Origin: M30B19 sp041741535
GTDB taxonomy: Bacteria > Planctomycetota > Planctomycetia > Pirellulales > Pirellulaceae
DNA length: 64,000 nt
Reading direction: 5' to 3'
Assembly (NCBI GenBank): GCA_041741535.1
Contig: JBGSJV010000194.1
Span: forward strand, 1 to 64,000
Made by a program: the position numbers and the translations under genes. The notes beneath the pieces were generated by a model that saw nothing but the letters and a program-made list of their open reading frames with translations, had not been told where the DNA came from and made no database searches. Shown piece by piece: positions 19,201 to 27,091 of the stretch (position 1 is its first letter; each line of letters begins with the position of its first letter).

Positions 19201-19843
19201 CGAGTACCCCGGCGTTGGCGAAGTGGAGTTTGAATTGGTCGGGTTATTGGACAATTCGGTTTTGCAGGGTGTGTTGCTGATTTCGGAGCAAAATTTCGTT
19301 CGACTTTTTCCCCGAAATGCCGGGAGTCGCTATTTCTTGGTTGACGGTGAATCTGAATCCGGTGGGCGGGAGTTGCAGGTTCTGGGCCGAGCCTTGAAGG
19401 ACTCGGGGTGGCAAATAAGGCGAGCCGAAGATGTCTTGGCGAATTACTTAGCAGTCCAAAACACGTATTTAAGTGCCTTTCAGAGTCTCGGTTCTTTGGG
19501 ATTGTTATTGGGGACCGTGGGATTGGTTGTGGCCCAATTCCGTTCCATTTTAGAACGCCGCCGCGAGCTCGCTTTGATGCAGGCATTGGGGTTCTCCAAG
19601 TCTCGCATCCAAAGTTTGGTGACTCGCGAGACCTTGTGGTTGCTTGCGTTGGGTTTTGGGGCGGGATTGATCAGTGCAGCGGTTGGTGTAACACCACATT
19701 TGTGGGTTGGTGCAGCGGATCTACCGTTGGGGTGGCTGTTGGGGGCCATTGGATTGATTGCCACGATTGGTTGGATTGCCGCTCGTTGGATTGGACGGTG
19801 GGCGATGCGCGGCAACTTGTTGCAATTGCTCCGAAATCAGTAG
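16256..19843 (+). CDS. Very large FtsX-type ABC transporter permease
   Basis: Encodes 1195 residues. The ATG at 16256 overlaps the preceding stop. A membrane segment at about 10-30 (LATLLAVAVTTAVLTGAL) is followed by a large extracytoplasmic domain with a MacB/LolC-like fold, then a central cluster of about six hydrophobic segments (roughly residues 590-830) including an FtsX core, a second extracytoplasmic region, and C-terminal FtsX segments (LLGTVGLVVAQF, then SILERRRELALMQALGFSKSRI). Two FtsX cores on one chain suggest it acts as a complete permease pair. Family members move lipids, lipoproteins or peptides, or act as mechanotransmitters. No ATPase gene is adjacent; the nearest (23920) belongs to another operon. 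Confidence 0.88.
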   Translation: MNLWSVIISGLRHYWQVHLATLLAVAVTTAVLTGALSVGDSMRGSLRDLTWQRLGPIDHVVLSTSMMDQKVAADWAATPEFQTVFEQCCPTLHFPTATLEVVERPAGRVEIAKSATANPASMNREGQAVDRLALDWTSVAIWGVDASFAPLHWGPEPFLVPQENEIVINATAAKRLGLRATDIGTLLTVRIGKVADVPAESFLATKHDAVTSLPRLKLVGIVPDFGLGRLGLSPSTEVPANVFIGLGNAQRVIPAATRESRGDSLLVNALLLGRQASLGPATKAAADVAFQSFRPSLLDAGVKITHVQQGTLDYYSVSSSRMMIDASQQKLLEAALAGLKQQSVLTYLANDIQSAERSLPGIPFSMVSALESNASFSFTLMDGRTVSELKPGEIVLNRWAAEDLGLEVGEMIRIRYYEPETVDAEEVEREAEFRLVGIAALTAPVQPYRSQGRQTIPAEFAQAPTTANDPWLTPEVPGVTDAVSIDAWDLPFETASNMRPQDDDYWENYRTTPKGFLALSDGQALWSSRFGQLTSYRIPAGQLSLPELEQRLVDAMSQQWSDAGFQVLPVKMQGLMGSQGSTPFDVLFLLFSMFVMISALLLLFLFVRLGLQQRARELGLWLAVGFTATRVGRLWWAESVVASVGGVTVGSIAGVAYAGLMIWLLRTAWVGAVSSPFLNLHWTWRSIVIGSVAGLLVSALVIRWSIRQAAIVPARALLGGRWESGSGASGRSRWWFQPITYRTLLVLAIGTSLAGIVATGDAQAMAFMMGGMLALLGVLSWIYARLVQPGAGDQLTWSDLGRLNLARQPGRSLLIIGLVGIATFLILAVSAFRLSPTERGTAGFDYVVQTDTGILQDLNSADVRRDWLSRDQVESSEDNATSELQVYGFRFHDGEHASCNNPFQAGQPQVLGVADSFINRFEQTGVKSFAWVAHTASDSETRQNPWRLLNNEASANAIPVVIDKNTAWYSLKVYLPGTRFKIEYPGVGEVEFELVGLLDNSVLQGVLLISEQNFVRLFPRNAGSRYFLVDGESESGGRELQVLGRALKDSGWQIRRAEDVLANYLAVQNTYLSAFQSLGSLGLLLGTVGLVVAQFRSILERRRELALMQALGFSKSRIQSLVTRETLWLLALGFGAGLISAAVGVTPHLWVGAADLPLGWLLGAIGLIATIGWIAARWIGRWAMRGNLLQLLRNQ

Positions 19844-19920
19844 CAAAATTCAAAAGAACGAAGACCGTGGAGGGGGCTTGAAGGATTGCGAAGTCTTCAT
19901 CTACAATGAGTCCCACATTC

Positions 19921-20002
19921 GGCGGCGTGGCGGAATGGCAGACGCGCTTGATTCAAAATCAAGTTCCCTCTGGGAGTGGAGGTTCGAGTCCTCTCGCCGC
20001 TA
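19921..20002 (+). tRNA. tRNA-Leu(CAA)
   Basis: Full cloverleaf. The acceptor GGCGGCG pairs with CGCCGCT (one G-U pair). The anticodon stem is CTTGA/TCAAG with loop TTCAAAA, so the anticodon is CAA (reads UUG). A variable arm (GTTCCCTCTGGGAGT region) and a TTCGAGT T-loop are present. CCA is not encoded. Confidence 0.93.
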
Positions 20003-20149
20003 TCACGACAGGCAACTTATTTCGCACCATTTATTTTTGGTTGTCGGGACTGGGCCGTAGCATTTGGTTCGTATTGTTCGGCGTTTTTTGATCGCTGGTT
20101 CTTATTTTTGAACTTTTAGGTTAGTTGTAATTTTCCGGGGAGCAATTCC

Positions 20150-20821
20150 ATGTCTGGTCCTGTGAATCCTGGTCAGCCACCCGTATTCCAAAACCCTTCC
20201 GGGTATCCGGCACAGCCGTCCTACGGCCAACCATATGGCGGTTTCCCGTCTGGCCAGTTCGTCCAAAGGGGACCAGGTAAGCCGGCTTCCATATTGATCT
20301 TCGGGATTTTTCATCTCGTCATCGCGTTCTTTAGTTTCCTGTGGCTGGCTTGGCTTACGGCGATGTTGGTCACGGCAAGAAGCCGAATGGACGCAATGGA
20401 CCCGCAGTTTGACCATCCGGGGCTCATCCGTGCAAATCGGGCGAATGATACGCTCTTGGCCATCTATGAACAAACGGGATATACCCAGTACCAGGTTTTT
20501 GTCGTCGTCATTGGGGCTGTGTTGACTTTGGTCTTGATCGCGGCTGGCATTCTCCTGCTGATGGGTAAAGAGAAGGGGCGGGACCTTTCTGTAAGCTACA
20601 GCGTCGCGTCCATTATCCTAAACGTCGTTTCGATCGTCTTCCAGCTTTATACTGGGAGCATGCTTATGAACAGTAACGATATGCCGACGAGGATTGCTCA
20701 GCAGGCGGGTATGATGGTGATTATGGGAGGGCTTATCCTGTTGGGTTGTCTGATTTATCCCGCCCTCACATGTATTTTCATGACGCGGCGGTCGGTCAAA
20801 GATTATTTGCAACGCCAATAG
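20150..20821 (+). CDS. Four-helix membrane protein with Pro/Gly-rich N-terminus
   Basis: Encodes 223 residues. The first 45 residues are Pro, Gly, Tyr and Gln-rich and probably face the cytoplasm. Four hydrophobic segments follow at about 48-76, 115-140, 150-172 and 185-210. No family is recognised; the layout resembles small planctomycete integral membrane proteins with disordered heads. The start is supported by the GGGGAGCA purine run about 8 bases upstream. A hairpin lies 55 bases downstream. Confidence 0.7.
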   Translation: MSGPVNPGQPPVFQNPSGYPAQPSYGQPYGGFPSGQFVQRGPGKPASILIFGIFHLVIAFFSFLWLAWLTAMLVTARSRMDAMDPQFDHPGLIRANRANDTLLAIYEQTGYTQYQVFVVVIGAVLTLVLIAAGILLLMGKEKGRDLSVSYSVASIILNVVSIVFQLYTGSMLMNSNDMPTRIAQQAGMMVIMGGLILLGCLIYPALTCIFMTRRSVKDYLQRQ

Positions 20822-21336
20822 CCCGGTCTGACTTCAGTCCAAAACCGCTGAGTTATGGAATTGAATAGGCCAATACATCCGTGGTTCATTCCGCCAAACC
20901 ACGGATATACAGGCGTGTTGGGCCCTTCTAATTGCCATCATCTCAATCCGGGGTCTAGCGACTCCGGTCGACGGCCGGTTGTCGCCGGGACCATGGCGCT
21001 TGTAAATGCACCTTAACTTAGCGGTTTTGGACTTGAGAGCTTCATGGAAGTCGACGTGGCGCCTGGGAGCATCCGCAATTTTCAGCTATTTCGGGCGACA
21101 AGCCTGGAAGGCGGATTGAGGTGGTTGCCGGAATTCAAGTGGCTATTAGACTGGAATTGTTCCAGTTTCGCTGCAGGCGTCGGCCCAGAATATTGAAACG
21201 ATTGCGGGTTTCTTGCGGTACGGACTGGCAGGATTGCGGTTGTAACCAGAGCGTTTTCTGGTGCAGTGAGCTCGGGACGACCCCTGGTTTGCGGGCAAAT
21301 CAGTTAGCAATTTTGACCGGATATTGCGAGTCATTC
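20822..21336. other. Intergenic stretch before the efflux operon
   Basis: About 515 bases. At 20877-20906 there is a perfect 10-bp hairpin stem with a 10-base loop and no T run, possibly an mRNA 3' end structure. The adaptor frame is open back to 21121 but encodes a Cys/Arg-rich sequence that does not belong to the family. No other gene seen. Confidence 0.5.
20877..20906. repeat. Hairpin (10-bp inverted repeat) downstream of the membrane protein gene
   Basis: ATCCGTGGTT pairs perfectly with AACCACGGAT over a 10-base loop. There is no U tract, so it could be a stability structure or a weak terminator. Confidence 0.6.
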
Positions 21337-22641
21337 ATGAGTTTCTTGATCAAGTTGGCCGTGTTTGTTCTCGTCATTGTTGGCTTGGGGTGGGTCGGTT
21401 ACGAACCAGCGCGGGACTATTTCCGCGAGCGAAACAAGCCGAAGTGGGAAACCGCCAAAGTGATTCGCGGGGACGCCAAACGAATTATCAACTCGACCGG
21501 GAAAATTGAACCTGTCTTGAAGGTTTCCATTGGGGCGTTTGTTTCGGGACCGATCGTCGAATTGCACGTTGATTTTAACGACGAGGTCAAAGAGGGCGAC
21601 TTGTTGGCCAAAGTCGATCCGTTGTTGTATCAAGCTGCGGTGGATCGCGATGAAGCTTCGTTGGCGACGCGCGAGGCCGAGGTTTCGCGGGTGGAGGCTC
21701 AGCTTAAGCTGGCCAAGAATAATCTCGACCGCGGTGAGCGGTTGCGTGAAAAGGACGAACGATATCTTTCCGAACGCGAAATGGACGGGTTGCGAGCGGA
21801 ATATGCGGCCCAACAAGCAGGTTTGCGTGTGGCGAAGGCCTCGGTCTTGCAGGCCACCGCTCAGTTAAGCAATTCCAAGACCAATCTGAATTATTGCGAC
21901 ATTCGCTCGCCGGTGAATGGAGTGATCTTGGCGCGTAAGATCGACCCGGGCCAAACCTTGGCTTCGCAGTTTCAGACTCCCGAGTTGTTCATTGTCGCCC
22001 CGGACTTGCGTAAGAAATTGCATGTGTTTGCCACGGTCGACGAATCGGACATCGGATTGATTCGCAAGGCGTACGAGGAAAAACTGCCCGTCACGTTTTC
22101 GGTCTCCGCTTATCCGGATGAAGTGTTTCAAGGTGTCATCGAGCAAGTACGGTACGAGGCAACGGAATTGCAGAATGTCATCACGTATCCGGTCGTGGTG
22201 GCCACCGAAAATCCGGACTTGAAGTTGCTACCAAGTATGACCGCGCAGTTGAGCTTTGAAGTGGCCAATGTCAAAGACGTGGTGCAGATTCCGAACTCGG
22301 CTTTGCGTTATTATCCAGAGAACATCGAATGGGTCCGCGAAGAGGACCGCAAACTGTTGGACGGATCGCAGTGGAGTCAGAATAGCAATGACGAGGCGAA
22401 TCCGACGGTAGAAGCGGACGAAAGTGTTGCTGAAGACGATGCGGAGGTCGAACCCTCAGGAACCGCGAGCGTCGAAAAGAAGAAACCAAAGGTGTCGAAT
22501 CGGCGGCACGTATGGGTCGTGAAGGATGACCAACTCCAAGCCATTGAGGTCAAGATCGGTTTCTCGGACAGTCGCTTTACCGTTGTTGAGTCTGGTGAAA
22601 TCACGACCGAGATGGAATTGGTCACGGGAGTGAAAAAGTAA
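21337..22641 (+). CDS. MacA-like periplasmic adaptor (HlyD/RND family) of a tripartite efflux pump
   Basis: Encodes 434 residues. The ATG at 21337 gives an N-terminal anchor (FLIKLAVFVLVIVGLGWVG). Then come the biotinyl-lipoyl-like half (KVSIGAFVSGPIVELHV), a coiled-coil hairpin (about residues 100-180), the second lipoyl half (YCDIRSPVNGVILARKID) and a beta-barrel. The C-terminal part carries an acidic insertion (about residues 345-390, rich in Glu and Asp then a Lys run) before the membrane-proximal domain; this is not usual for MacA. It joins an inner-membrane permease to an outer-membrane channel. The permease starts 7 bases downstream. Confidence 0.92.
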   Translation: MSFLIKLAVFVLVIVGLGWVGYEPARDYFRERNKPKWETAKVIRGDAKRIINSTGKIEPVLKVSIGAFVSGPIVELHVDFNDEVKEGDLLAKVDPLLYQAAVDRDEASLATREAEVSRVEAQLKLAKNNLDRGERLREKDERYLSEREMDGLRAEYAAQQAGLRVAKASVLQATAQLSNSKTNLNYCDIRSPVNGVILARKIDPGQTLASQFQTPELFIVAPDLRKKLHVFATVDESDIGLIRKAYEEKLPVTFSVSAYPDEVFQGVIEQVRYEATELQNVITYPVVVATENPDLKLLPSMTAQLSFEVANVKDVVQIPNSALRYYPENIEWVREEDRKLLDGSQWSQNSNDEANPTVEADESVAEDDAEVEPSGTASVEKKKPKVSNRRHVWVVKDDQLQAIEVKIGFSDSRFTVVESGEITTEMELVTGVKK

Positions 22642-22648
22642 GCGCCCT

Positions 22649-23890
22649 ATGACGATCTGGGATACTTTCCGCGTGGCTATCCGCGCTTTACAAAAAAACA
22701 AGATGCGCGCCGCACTCACGGTCTTGGGCGTTGTGATTGGAATTGCCGCGGTAACCACGATGGTTTCCATTGGACAAAGCGCCAGTGCCTTGGTGCAAAA
22801 CCAATTCATGGCCTTGGGTACAAACGTCATTGTGGTATTCCCGGAGTCACAACAACGGGGCGGGGTGCGACAATCGTTGACGGTCACGTTGACCGCCGCG
22901 GATAGCCGCGAGATCGCGAGCCAATGTGACGCGGTGCTCGCCTCGACGCCGCTAGTTGGGGCTCAAGGTCAACTGATCTATGGCAACACCAATTGGAATG
23001 CTAACGAATTATCGGGTGTCGGGGCAGATTACTTGTTGGTGCGGAACTGGGCGATGGCTGCCGGTGATTTTTTCACCGAAGACGATATCAAGTCCAGTGC
23101 CAAAGTCTGTGTCATCGGTCATACGGTGGTCACCAAATTGTTCCAGACCGGTAACCCGATCGACCAAGTGATTCGTGTCAAAAATGTGCCCTTTCGCGTG
23201 GTCGGCGTGTTGGAGAAAAAAGGCGTCGACATGGTGGGCAATGATCGTGATAACATCGTATTGATGCCGTATACAACGGTCCGGAAACGATTGCAAGGTT
23301 CCAATTTTGACAACGTTAACGCTATCTTGGTGTCGGCGGTTTCGCCTACTCGGATGGCCGAGGCGACCCAACAGATCGATCAATTGCTGTTGGAGCGTCA
23401 TCGCATCGATCCTGGAAAAAATAAGGATTTTCGAGTTCAAGATACTACCGAAATTGCGCAAACGTTTGGGATTGTGACTGGGGTCTTGACGCTGATGTTG
23501 TCGGCCATTGCGGGGATTTCATTGTTGGTGGGTGGCGTCGGTATCATGAATATCATGTTGGTTTCCGTGACCGAACGAACGAAAGAGATCGGGATTCGCA
23601 TGGCAATCGGCGCCAGTGGCCGTGATATTTTGCGACAGTTTTTGGTCGAGGCGATTGTACTAAGCCTCATTGGCGGTGTGATTGGAGTGACATTAGGGAC
23701 CTCGGCTTCAGTCGGGGCAACCCTGTTGATCAACTATCTGAATCCTGGTCAGGATTGGCCGATCGTGATTTCGATCCCAGCAGCCATGGTCGCCTTGTTT
23801 TTCGCTGGCGGAGTTGGCGTGTTTTTTGGCTATTATCCGGCGCGTCGCGCCAGCCGCATGGATCCTATTGAAGCCCTGCGCTACGAATAG
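22649..23890 (+). CDS. MacB-like ABC transporter permease
   Basis: Encodes 413 residues. Layout is that of a MacB permease without a fused ATPase: one N-terminal segment (ALTVLGVVIGIAAVTTMVSI), a periplasmic domain of about 220 residues, then three C-terminal segments including LLVGGVGIMNIMLVSVTER followed by TKEIGIRMAIGASGRD, the FtsX/MacB signature. It probably dimerises and couples ATP hydrolysis by the next gene product to extrusion of a peptide, lipid or antibiotic-like substrate through the adaptor and outer-membrane channel of this operon. Confidence 0.93.
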   Translation: MTIWDTFRVAIRALQKNKMRAALTVLGVVIGIAAVTTMVSIGQSASALVQNQFMALGTNVIVVFPESQQRGGVRQSLTVTLTAADSREIASQCDAVLASTPLVGAQGQLIYGNTNWNANELSGVGADYLLVRNWAMAAGDFFTEDDIKSSAKVCVIGHTVVTKLFQTGNPIDQVIRVKNVPFRVVGVLEKKGVDMVGNDRDNIVLMPYTTVRKRLQGSNFDNVNAILVSAVSPTRMAEATQQIDQLLLERHRIDPGKNKDFRVQDTTEIAQTFGIVTGVLTLMLSAIAGISLLVGGVGIMNIMLVSVTERTKEIGIRMAIGASGRDILRQFLVEAIVLSLIGGVIGVTLGTSASVGATLLINYLNPGQDWPIVISIPAAMVALFFAGGVGVFFGYYPARRASRMDPIEALRYE

Positions 23891-23919
23891 CTGCACAGGT
23901 TGGTTTTGCAGAAATACAC

Positions 23920-24645
23920 ATGGCTCTAATCGAACTGCGCGATGTCCAACGAGTGTACGACCTAGGTGAGGTCGAAGTGTACGCGCTACGCTCGGTTACG
24001 TTGAACATCGAACGCGGGGAGTTCGTCGCGCTAATCGGGCCTAGCGGTTCCGGCAAATCAACGTTGATGAACACGCTTGGCTGTTTGGATCGACCGACAT
24101 CCGGCAGTTACCTTTTGGACGGCGAAGAAATCGTCACCATGTCGCGCGACGAACGGGCCAAAATTCGCAATCGTCAATTGGGATTTGTCTTCCAGAATTT
24201 TAACCTGCTCAACCGCACGTCCGCCGTTGAAAATGTTGAACTGCCGCTGCTGTATCGGCGGGGACTAAGTAGTCGCCAACGTCGCAAGACGGCCGTTGAA
24301 ATGTTGCAGAAGGTGGGTTTAGGGGATCGACTTTATCATCACTCCAGTCAATTGTCGGGTGGCCAGCAGCAACGCGTTGCGATCGCAAGAGCCTTGGCGA
24401 CAAATCCTTCGATCTTGATGGGGGACGAACCGACCGGAAATCTGGATTCCAAGACCAGCCGAGAAGTGATTGGACTGTTCCGTGAACTCAACGAGCAACA
24501 AGGATTGACGGTCATTTTGGTGACCCACGATCCTACGGTCGCGAAAAATGCGAACCGCATGATCGTTTTACGGGACGGATCGGTCGTCGCAGACACTCCA
24601 GATTTCCAAGTCGCGATGCGGGAACTTCATCAAGAGACCGTGTAA
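23920..24645 (+). CDS. ABC transporter ATP-binding protein (MacB/LolD type)
   Basis: Encodes 241 residues, the usual length. Walker A GPSGSGKST (about 39-47), Q-loop VFQNFNLL, signature LSGGQQQRVAIARAL, Walker B ILMGDEPTGNLD and H-loop VILVTHDP are all intact. It powers the permease encoded 29 bases upstream. The subunit is separate from the permease, unlike E. coli MacB where the two are fused. Confidence 0.95.
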   Translation: MALIELRDVQRVYDLGEVEVYALRSVTLNIERGEFVALIGPSGSGKSTLMNTLGCLDRPTSGSYLLDGEEIVTMSRDERAKIRNRQLGFVFQNFNLLNRTSAVENVELPLLYRRGLSSRQRRKTAVEMLQKVGLGDRLYHHSSQLSGGQQQRVAIARALATNPSILMGDEPTGNLDSKTSREVIGLFRELNEQQGLTVILVTHDPTVAKNANRMIVLRDGSVVADTPDFQVAMRELHQETV

Positions 24646-24670
24646 TCGATTATTCGTACCTGCGTTCGCC

Positions 24671-24771
24671 AGGCTCTGTCCCACAAGGGTCTGACCCTCT
24701 CCGGTCATGCCTTTTTGTCCGAAATTATTACATGCCCTCCAAAGGGTCAGCCCCCTTTGGGGACAGAGCCT
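24671..24771 (+). repeat. About 101-bp dispersed element with terminal inverted repeats, copy A
   Basis: Begins AGGCTCTGTCCC and ends GGGACAGAGCCT. The two ends are inverted copies over about 28 bases with few changes. A non-palindromic core (TCATGCCTTTTTGTCC) is conserved with copies at 60552-60652 and 58728-58826. Resembles a MITE or a structured intergenic RNA. No open frame or transposase inside. Located between the ATPase gene and the outer-membrane channel gene. Confidence 0.75.
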
Positions 24772-24969
24772 AGAACGTGGAATTTCTCTGGCCCGTCCCG
24801 GTAGCTACGTTCGCCAGAACGTGTTTTTTTCTAGAAAAGGGTTTTCGCTGGGTAGTACTTTTCGTTGCGACCGATACGGGCGGTATAACCGGACCGATCC
24901 GCGACGACACCGCTCCGAAACAACCGGTAGGGCTGGATTATCGCCCAAATTCGCTCGATAGCTCACAAC

Positions 24970-26958
24970 ATGAGCAATCGCTACCTTCCTATCGGTGTGT
25001 TGTGGGTCTTGGGCTGCGCGTCCGTGGTTCAAGCTCAGGAAATTCGTTGGGGGATCATGCCGGAGCAGCGGACCCTTTCGGTTCGCTCACCGGAACAGCT
25101 GCGGCCGGTGGGCATTCCGCGGACTCAGGCACCGGCGACGGTCAATTCACCCCAATGGGACGCACAGGCCGTTCCCTTGTCACTTTCGGATGTCCTAAAC
25201 CGTAGTTTGGGCAATATGGACGCCGTCCGAGTTCTTTCCGGGGTCAATGCCAACTCGACCGGTCGCACGATCTACGATGTCGGGATCAACAATACAGGGA
25301 TTGACGCGGCCCGGGGAGCGTTCGATCCGAATTTGAACATCAGCAACAATTTTCTGAACGGAAACAGCCCAGGCGCGATTCCGGATCCGGGTGATCCAAC
25401 TCAAACACTGATCGTTGGTAGCGAGAGCGACCGCAACAATTTCAACATGAATCTGTCGAAGCGAATGTTGACGGGTGGAGTGATCGACTTCGGCGTGATT
25501 GGCGGAAACAATCGTTTCCCAGGATTGAGTTTGCCGCTAAATCCACAGTTGCAGTCGAACGCGGCGATCCAATTGACTCAACCGATTTTGCAGGGCGCCG
25601 GGGTGGCGGTCAATCAAGCTCCAATCGTCATCGCCCAATTGGACACCGAGCGCTCCTACTTCCAATTCAAGGACTCTGTGCAATCGCACGTCGAGAGCAT
25701 TGTGCAGGGCTATTGGACTTTGGTGCAGGCCAGAACCGAACTGTGGGCTCGTGAGCAACAAGTACGCCTGTTGGAGTTTGCGGTCAAGCAAGCGGAAGCA
25801 AAGCTGGAGACCGGCGACCAGGACTTTAGCCCACTCTTGCAACAGAGAGTGGCGATTGAGAATTTTCGAGCCAGCGTGCTCGTCGCCGAAGGTAATTTGC
25901 TCCAACGTGAATCGGCGTTACGCAACGTCTTGGGTTTGAGCCCGTTTGACAATGATCGGATCATTCCTACGACACCATTGGTCGACCAAAAAATCACTTG
26001 GGACTGGAACGAGTTGTTAGCGTTGGCTGAACAGTATCGTCCGGACATCATCGAGTTGAAGCTGATTTTGGAAGCGGACCAACAGAGAATGTTGATTCGC
26101 AATAACGATGCCTTGCCGAGCTTGGACGCGGTCGCGCTTTATCGCTGGAATGGCCTGGAGGGAACGATGCCCAACAGATCCGAGATCCGGGGGACCGGGT
26201 TTGATGATTGGTCGTTGGGCGTTAATTTCTCGGTGCCGTTGGGATTGCGGGCCGCTCGGGCAGGATTGCGACAACAGGAACTTTTGATTCAGCGTGACCA
26301 GGTTAATTTGCAGCAAGGTTTGCATCAAGCCGCACACAACCTAGCAATTCGCGTTCGTAATATTGATCTGTTCTTTGCCCAGTATGAACGCTTTCAAAAG
26401 GTTCGTGAAGCCGCGACCGAGAATCTAAAGATTCAAACTGGCAATTTTGAGCTAGGCCGAGAACCGTTCATTGTCGTGTTGCAAGCCGTGGTTGACTGGG
26501 GGAATGCGGTTTCCAGTGAGGCCCAGGCGCTCGTGCAATACAACGCGGAATTGGCCGCGTTGGAACGCGAGACCGGTACAATCTTGGAAACCCATGGAAT
26601 TACATTTGTCGAAGAACGTTTTGCATCGATTGGCCCCTTGGGGAGACTGGCTGTTCCCGTTGAATACCCTGGCGTTCTTTCACCAAGCGGGGAAAACGGT
26701 CGTTATCCCAACGGGAACGAACCAGCGGAACAGCAGTTTCGGTTGGATCCGCCGGTCGACGTCAACGAAATGGGGGAACGAGGTCCAGATGAACTGCCTC
26801 CACCTCCCGCGGAGTTGCCATTGCCCGACCAACAGCCAGCTCCGGTTGAGGCGATTCCAGCCCTGGGTTCAAGACTCAACGTTCCGTCGACAATCCCGCC
26901 GCGAGTCTCTGGAAACTATCCACTGACTCCCAGTCTTTTCCGTTACTCCCAACGGTAG
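24970..26958 (+). CDS. TolC-like outer-membrane efflux protein
   Basis: Encodes 662 residues, longer than TolC (about 490). The signal peptide (hydrophobic residues 7-22) ends Val-Gln-Ala. Two outer-membrane efflux domains form the alpha-barrel: a first half with coiled-coil helices near SVQSHVESIVQGYWTLVQA and a second with VRNIDLFFAQYERFQKV. The extra N-terminal region (about 40-220) precedes the barrel and the C-terminal 100 residues are Pro/Glu-rich, probably disordered. It completes the efflux operon (adaptor, permease, ATPase) although 324 bases and element A separate it, so it may have its own promoter. Confidence 0.88.
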   Translation: MSNRYLPIGVLWVLGCASVVQAQEIRWGIMPEQRTLSVRSPEQLRPVGIPRTQAPATVNSPQWDAQAVPLSLSDVLNRSLGNMDAVRVLSGVNANSTGRTIYDVGINNTGIDAARGAFDPNLNISNNFLNGNSPGAIPDPGDPTQTLIVGSESDRNNFNMNLSKRMLTGGVIDFGVIGGNNRFPGLSLPLNPQLQSNAAIQLTQPILQGAGVAVNQAPIVIAQLDTERSYFQFKDSVQSHVESIVQGYWTLVQARTELWAREQQVRLLEFAVKQAEAKLETGDQDFSPLLQQRVAIENFRASVLVAEGNLLQRESALRNVLGLSPFDNDRIIPTTPLVDQKITWDWNELLALAEQYRPDIIELKLILEADQQRMLIRNNDALPSLDAVALYRWNGLEGTMPNRSEIRGTGFDDWSLGVNFSVPLGLRAARAGLRQQELLIQRDQVNLQQGLHQAAHNLAIRVRNIDLFFAQYERFQKVREAATENLKIQTGNFELGREPFIVVLQAVVDWGNAVSSEAQALVQYNAELAALERETGTILETHGITFVEERFASIGPLGRLAVPVEYPGVLSPSGENGRYPNGNEPAEQQFRLDPPVDVNEMGERGPDELPPPPAELPLPDQQPAPVEAIPALGSRLNVPSTIPPRVSGNYPLTPSLFRYSQR

Positions 26959-27091
26959 TTTGGTACTCCAATGAATTTTTTGCGACATGTAGAGTGATCG
27001 GAATAACGACTAAAGGCGAATGACCAATGCCTAACGACTCCATTACCCACCATCAATGAGAATTTTAAAGTTCACATCCTGAATCATGACG

